A stretch of 64,000 bases of DNA from Pseudeuparius sepicola. Its lineage: Eukaryota > Arthropoda > Insecta > Coleoptera > Anthribidae. The stretch is taken from NCBI GenBank assembly GCA_963920635.1, contig OY987302.1, positions 31,037,278 to 31,101,277 of the forward strand, given 5' to 3'. Shown in pieces: positions 62,013-64,000 of this stretch. The position numbers were made by a program, and so were the translations under genes. A model generated the notes under the pieces. It searched no databases. It worked only from the letters and a program-made list of their open reading frames with translations, and was not told the origin of the DNA. Each line of letters begins with the position of its first letter. Within the stretch, counting starts at the first letter, position 1.

Positions 62013-64000
62013 ACCAATTAGTAGATTGTAAGCAAATTATTCAAAGTCCGAGGTATTTTTGTGTACTCTGTTACTGCGAATTATAATTTGAATTAAGAAT
62101 TTTTGTTTTTCGTGTTTTTAGTAACACCTAGAACTGCCATAAAAGCATCTTGTCGGCTAGTTTAAACCATAGGAAAACCGATTCTAACAGACTAAGTTTA
62201 TTTTCTTTAACTTAGATCTATTAAAATGTATTAACAAGTGTTTGTATTGGGATTTTTATTGACTTTGATTTTTTAGTTTGTAATTAAGTTCATATGACAT
62301 ATGATTCAGGTAGTCAGGACTAGAAACTCAAAATTGTGATTATTTTGAATTATTATTACTCAAATAAAGACACCACTATGCTTTAAAGGGTTTATTTCTT
62401 ATGCAAAAAATATTTTACAATTTTTGCTATTTGAAAATAGCTATTTACTCGGGAAAGAACATATTTTAATCGAAAACTAATTTTTTATAATTTCAAATTT
62501 AGTTGCTGGATGACTCTTCCCCAGATCTTGTTCACCTCTGTAGATTATCGAAAATTTCTTTGAGTCAAACTCACTCAGGTGCGGTCTGAAATCTTCCGTC
62601 ACTGGATTTGGTAGGAACACGGCACCCTGCTCGAGCTGATGCAGTACATTTTCTCCAAATTTTCCTTTGACGATTTTACCACCCAAGATTTGAAACGGTG
62701 TGTCTTCAGCCAGCTGGTTCAGTTTAACAGCCTGCTGTGACTGTAGCAGAGATATAATTAGTAAAGCACCGGTGAAAGATGTATTTTTTTTTACTTACGA
62801 TTTTGATTTTTTCGTTTAAATCGCAAGACGAATCGAAAAACAACCGCAGCATCAACAACAACAGGAGTCCGTCAGTAGCGATGATCGGAGGTGTAATCTG
62901 TAACAAATAAATTTGTGTTCATATTTTTTGTAGAATTCAATTTTCATATATCGCTTCGAAATTTCATAATGCACACAGATTTTAGTAACAACATGTTGTA
63001 CTTACTTAGAGTTTTCTTCCTTATTCAGGTACGTTCTTGGGCGCTTGGCGTTGGGTATCTACGTTGAGGCTTGTTTTTGAACGACAAACAATCTGTGGGC
63101 CGCGCCCGAAGAACATAACTTTTTATTAAAATTTTATGTCGTCAGCGTTGTCATATTTACCCAACAAAATCCTGTTCTATTCTTTGAAATTATTTAAAAA
63201 TGAGAACTACATACGCATTGTGTTATCTGGCAACATAGGGTGGAAAATTTCAACTTGATTTGAGGTCAATTACGTGTAGGCCATTTCTGTTTGCGCTATC
63301 CCGGCATTATTTTGTATCGGTGCGTAATGTTGATCAAGGAATATTCGTGATGTCGCACGTCCGAGGTTAATGACCGTCAACATCAGGAAGTTCTGTCTCT
63401 CTCCAATAGGGTTCCAGTTTTTTTTTGATTTCGCGGAATATTCCAAAAATTATTGCTTTCGATATGTCTTTTACGTATGTTTATAATGCATCTTACGTTT
63501 TATTTAGTGATTCTATACACACCCTGAATAATAATGTTTGCAAAATATTAATGCTATTAACCCGAAAATCGGTCCGTTGACCAAACGACTTAGAAGATTA
63601 TTATTTCAGGAACCAATTAGCAGACTATGTGGGTAATTTATTAAAACACCCCGAAAAACACGAAAGAATGCAATTTTTGTCGTATAGAGGTATAACGAAA
63701 AATATTCGCTCCTATTGTTGAGTACTTTTTGTACAGGGTGTTCCCGTATATTTTGACCCACCCCTAGAGTCTTTATTTTTCTAGTTAGAAAGAAATCACT
63801 TAAATAAAAGTTGTAGGGTTTTTTCTGAACCGCTAGGATCTGTTACTAGATCAAACAAATGAGCGTCGCAAATTTATGAAAAATATAAAATTATTTTTTT
63901 TAATGGAACACCCTGCATATTTGTGGATTTTTGAATTGCACGCATTTTTCCGATTCAAACAATATAAATATGTTATATGTTTGCTCTAAGCATTCGCATG
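62013..64000 (-). repeat. Large palindrome, right arm (runs off the window)
   Basis: Reverse complement of the left arm without the 59519-60970 insertion. It continues past the end of the window inside the MITE-like sequence. Confidence 0.92.
62477..62852 (-). CDS. Spliced KFG-type small protein, mirror copy with early stop
   Basis: Mirror image of 58851-59262: exon 62799-62852 (coding part), intron 62741-62798, exon from 62740 down. A single base difference creates a TAG at 62477-62479, so the product ends at FEIIKN, about 12 residues shorter than the left copy. The rest appears identical. Confidence 0.6.

Overview
This looks like insect (or at least arthropod) nuclear DNA. It is AT-rich and intron-bearing, almost free of host genes, and packed with mobile elements. 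The evidence is an errantivirus-type gypsy element with env, a Dong/R4-type retrotransposon sitting in an (AAT)n repeat, a DD41D-type mariner with introns, and a Polinton whose gene set is typical of insect elements. I cannot name the species.

Layout. 1-1340: remnant of one Polinton DNA polymerase (minus strand). 1340-12020: AT-rich DNA with diverged inverted and direct repeats and no convincing gene. 12030-15210: damaged Dong/R4-like element, inserted next to or inside an older gypsy element whose gag (15233-16456, minus) and probable 5' LTR (17076-18058) remain. 18405-25060: a MITE, degenerate repeats, a tRNA-like relic and a long complex satellite.

25283-57036 is the centrepiece: one complete Polinton/Maverick (adintovirus-like) element of 31,754 bp, with 587-bp terminal inverted repeats (TIRs), AG...CT ends and a 6-bp target duplication ATTACC. 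Left to right it carries: a small gene inside the TIR (present at both ends), a PLA2/core-like protein, an adenain-type protease, minor capsid protein, major capsid protein, a membrane protein, a BIR-RING IAP, a packaging ATPase, a DUF8207-like protein, two tandem fibre-like proteins, an integrase with chromodomain, an unknown gene, a CHHC zinc-finger gene (minus), protein-primed DNA polymerase B (minus), an unknown 175-aa gene (minus) and a four-exon spliced gene. Other elements broke it later. A 3.59-kb mariner sits in the protease gene, an 8.68-kb gypsy/errantivirus with identical-looking LTRs in the minor capsid gene, a 730-bp LINE fragment in polB, and repeat/LTR-like material between 53531 and 56240. 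Several capsid and replication genes also carry frameshifts, so the copy is not expected to be functional as it stands.

57043-57480 resumes the satellite into which the Polinton inserted. From 57703 to the window end lies a large, nearly perfect palindrome (arms of about 2 kb, continuing past the window). Each arm carries a small spliced gene that resembles the Polinton TIR gene. The left arm is interrupted by a 1.45-kb element with a TTA target duplication.

Most notable points: a macrodomain (TARG1/OARD1-like) fused to the C-terminus of the gypsy Pol; the cryptic four-exon gene at the right end of the Polinton; and the recurrence of a related small gene inside the terminal repeats of two different elements. 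All names rest on reading motifs by eye; no database search was possible.
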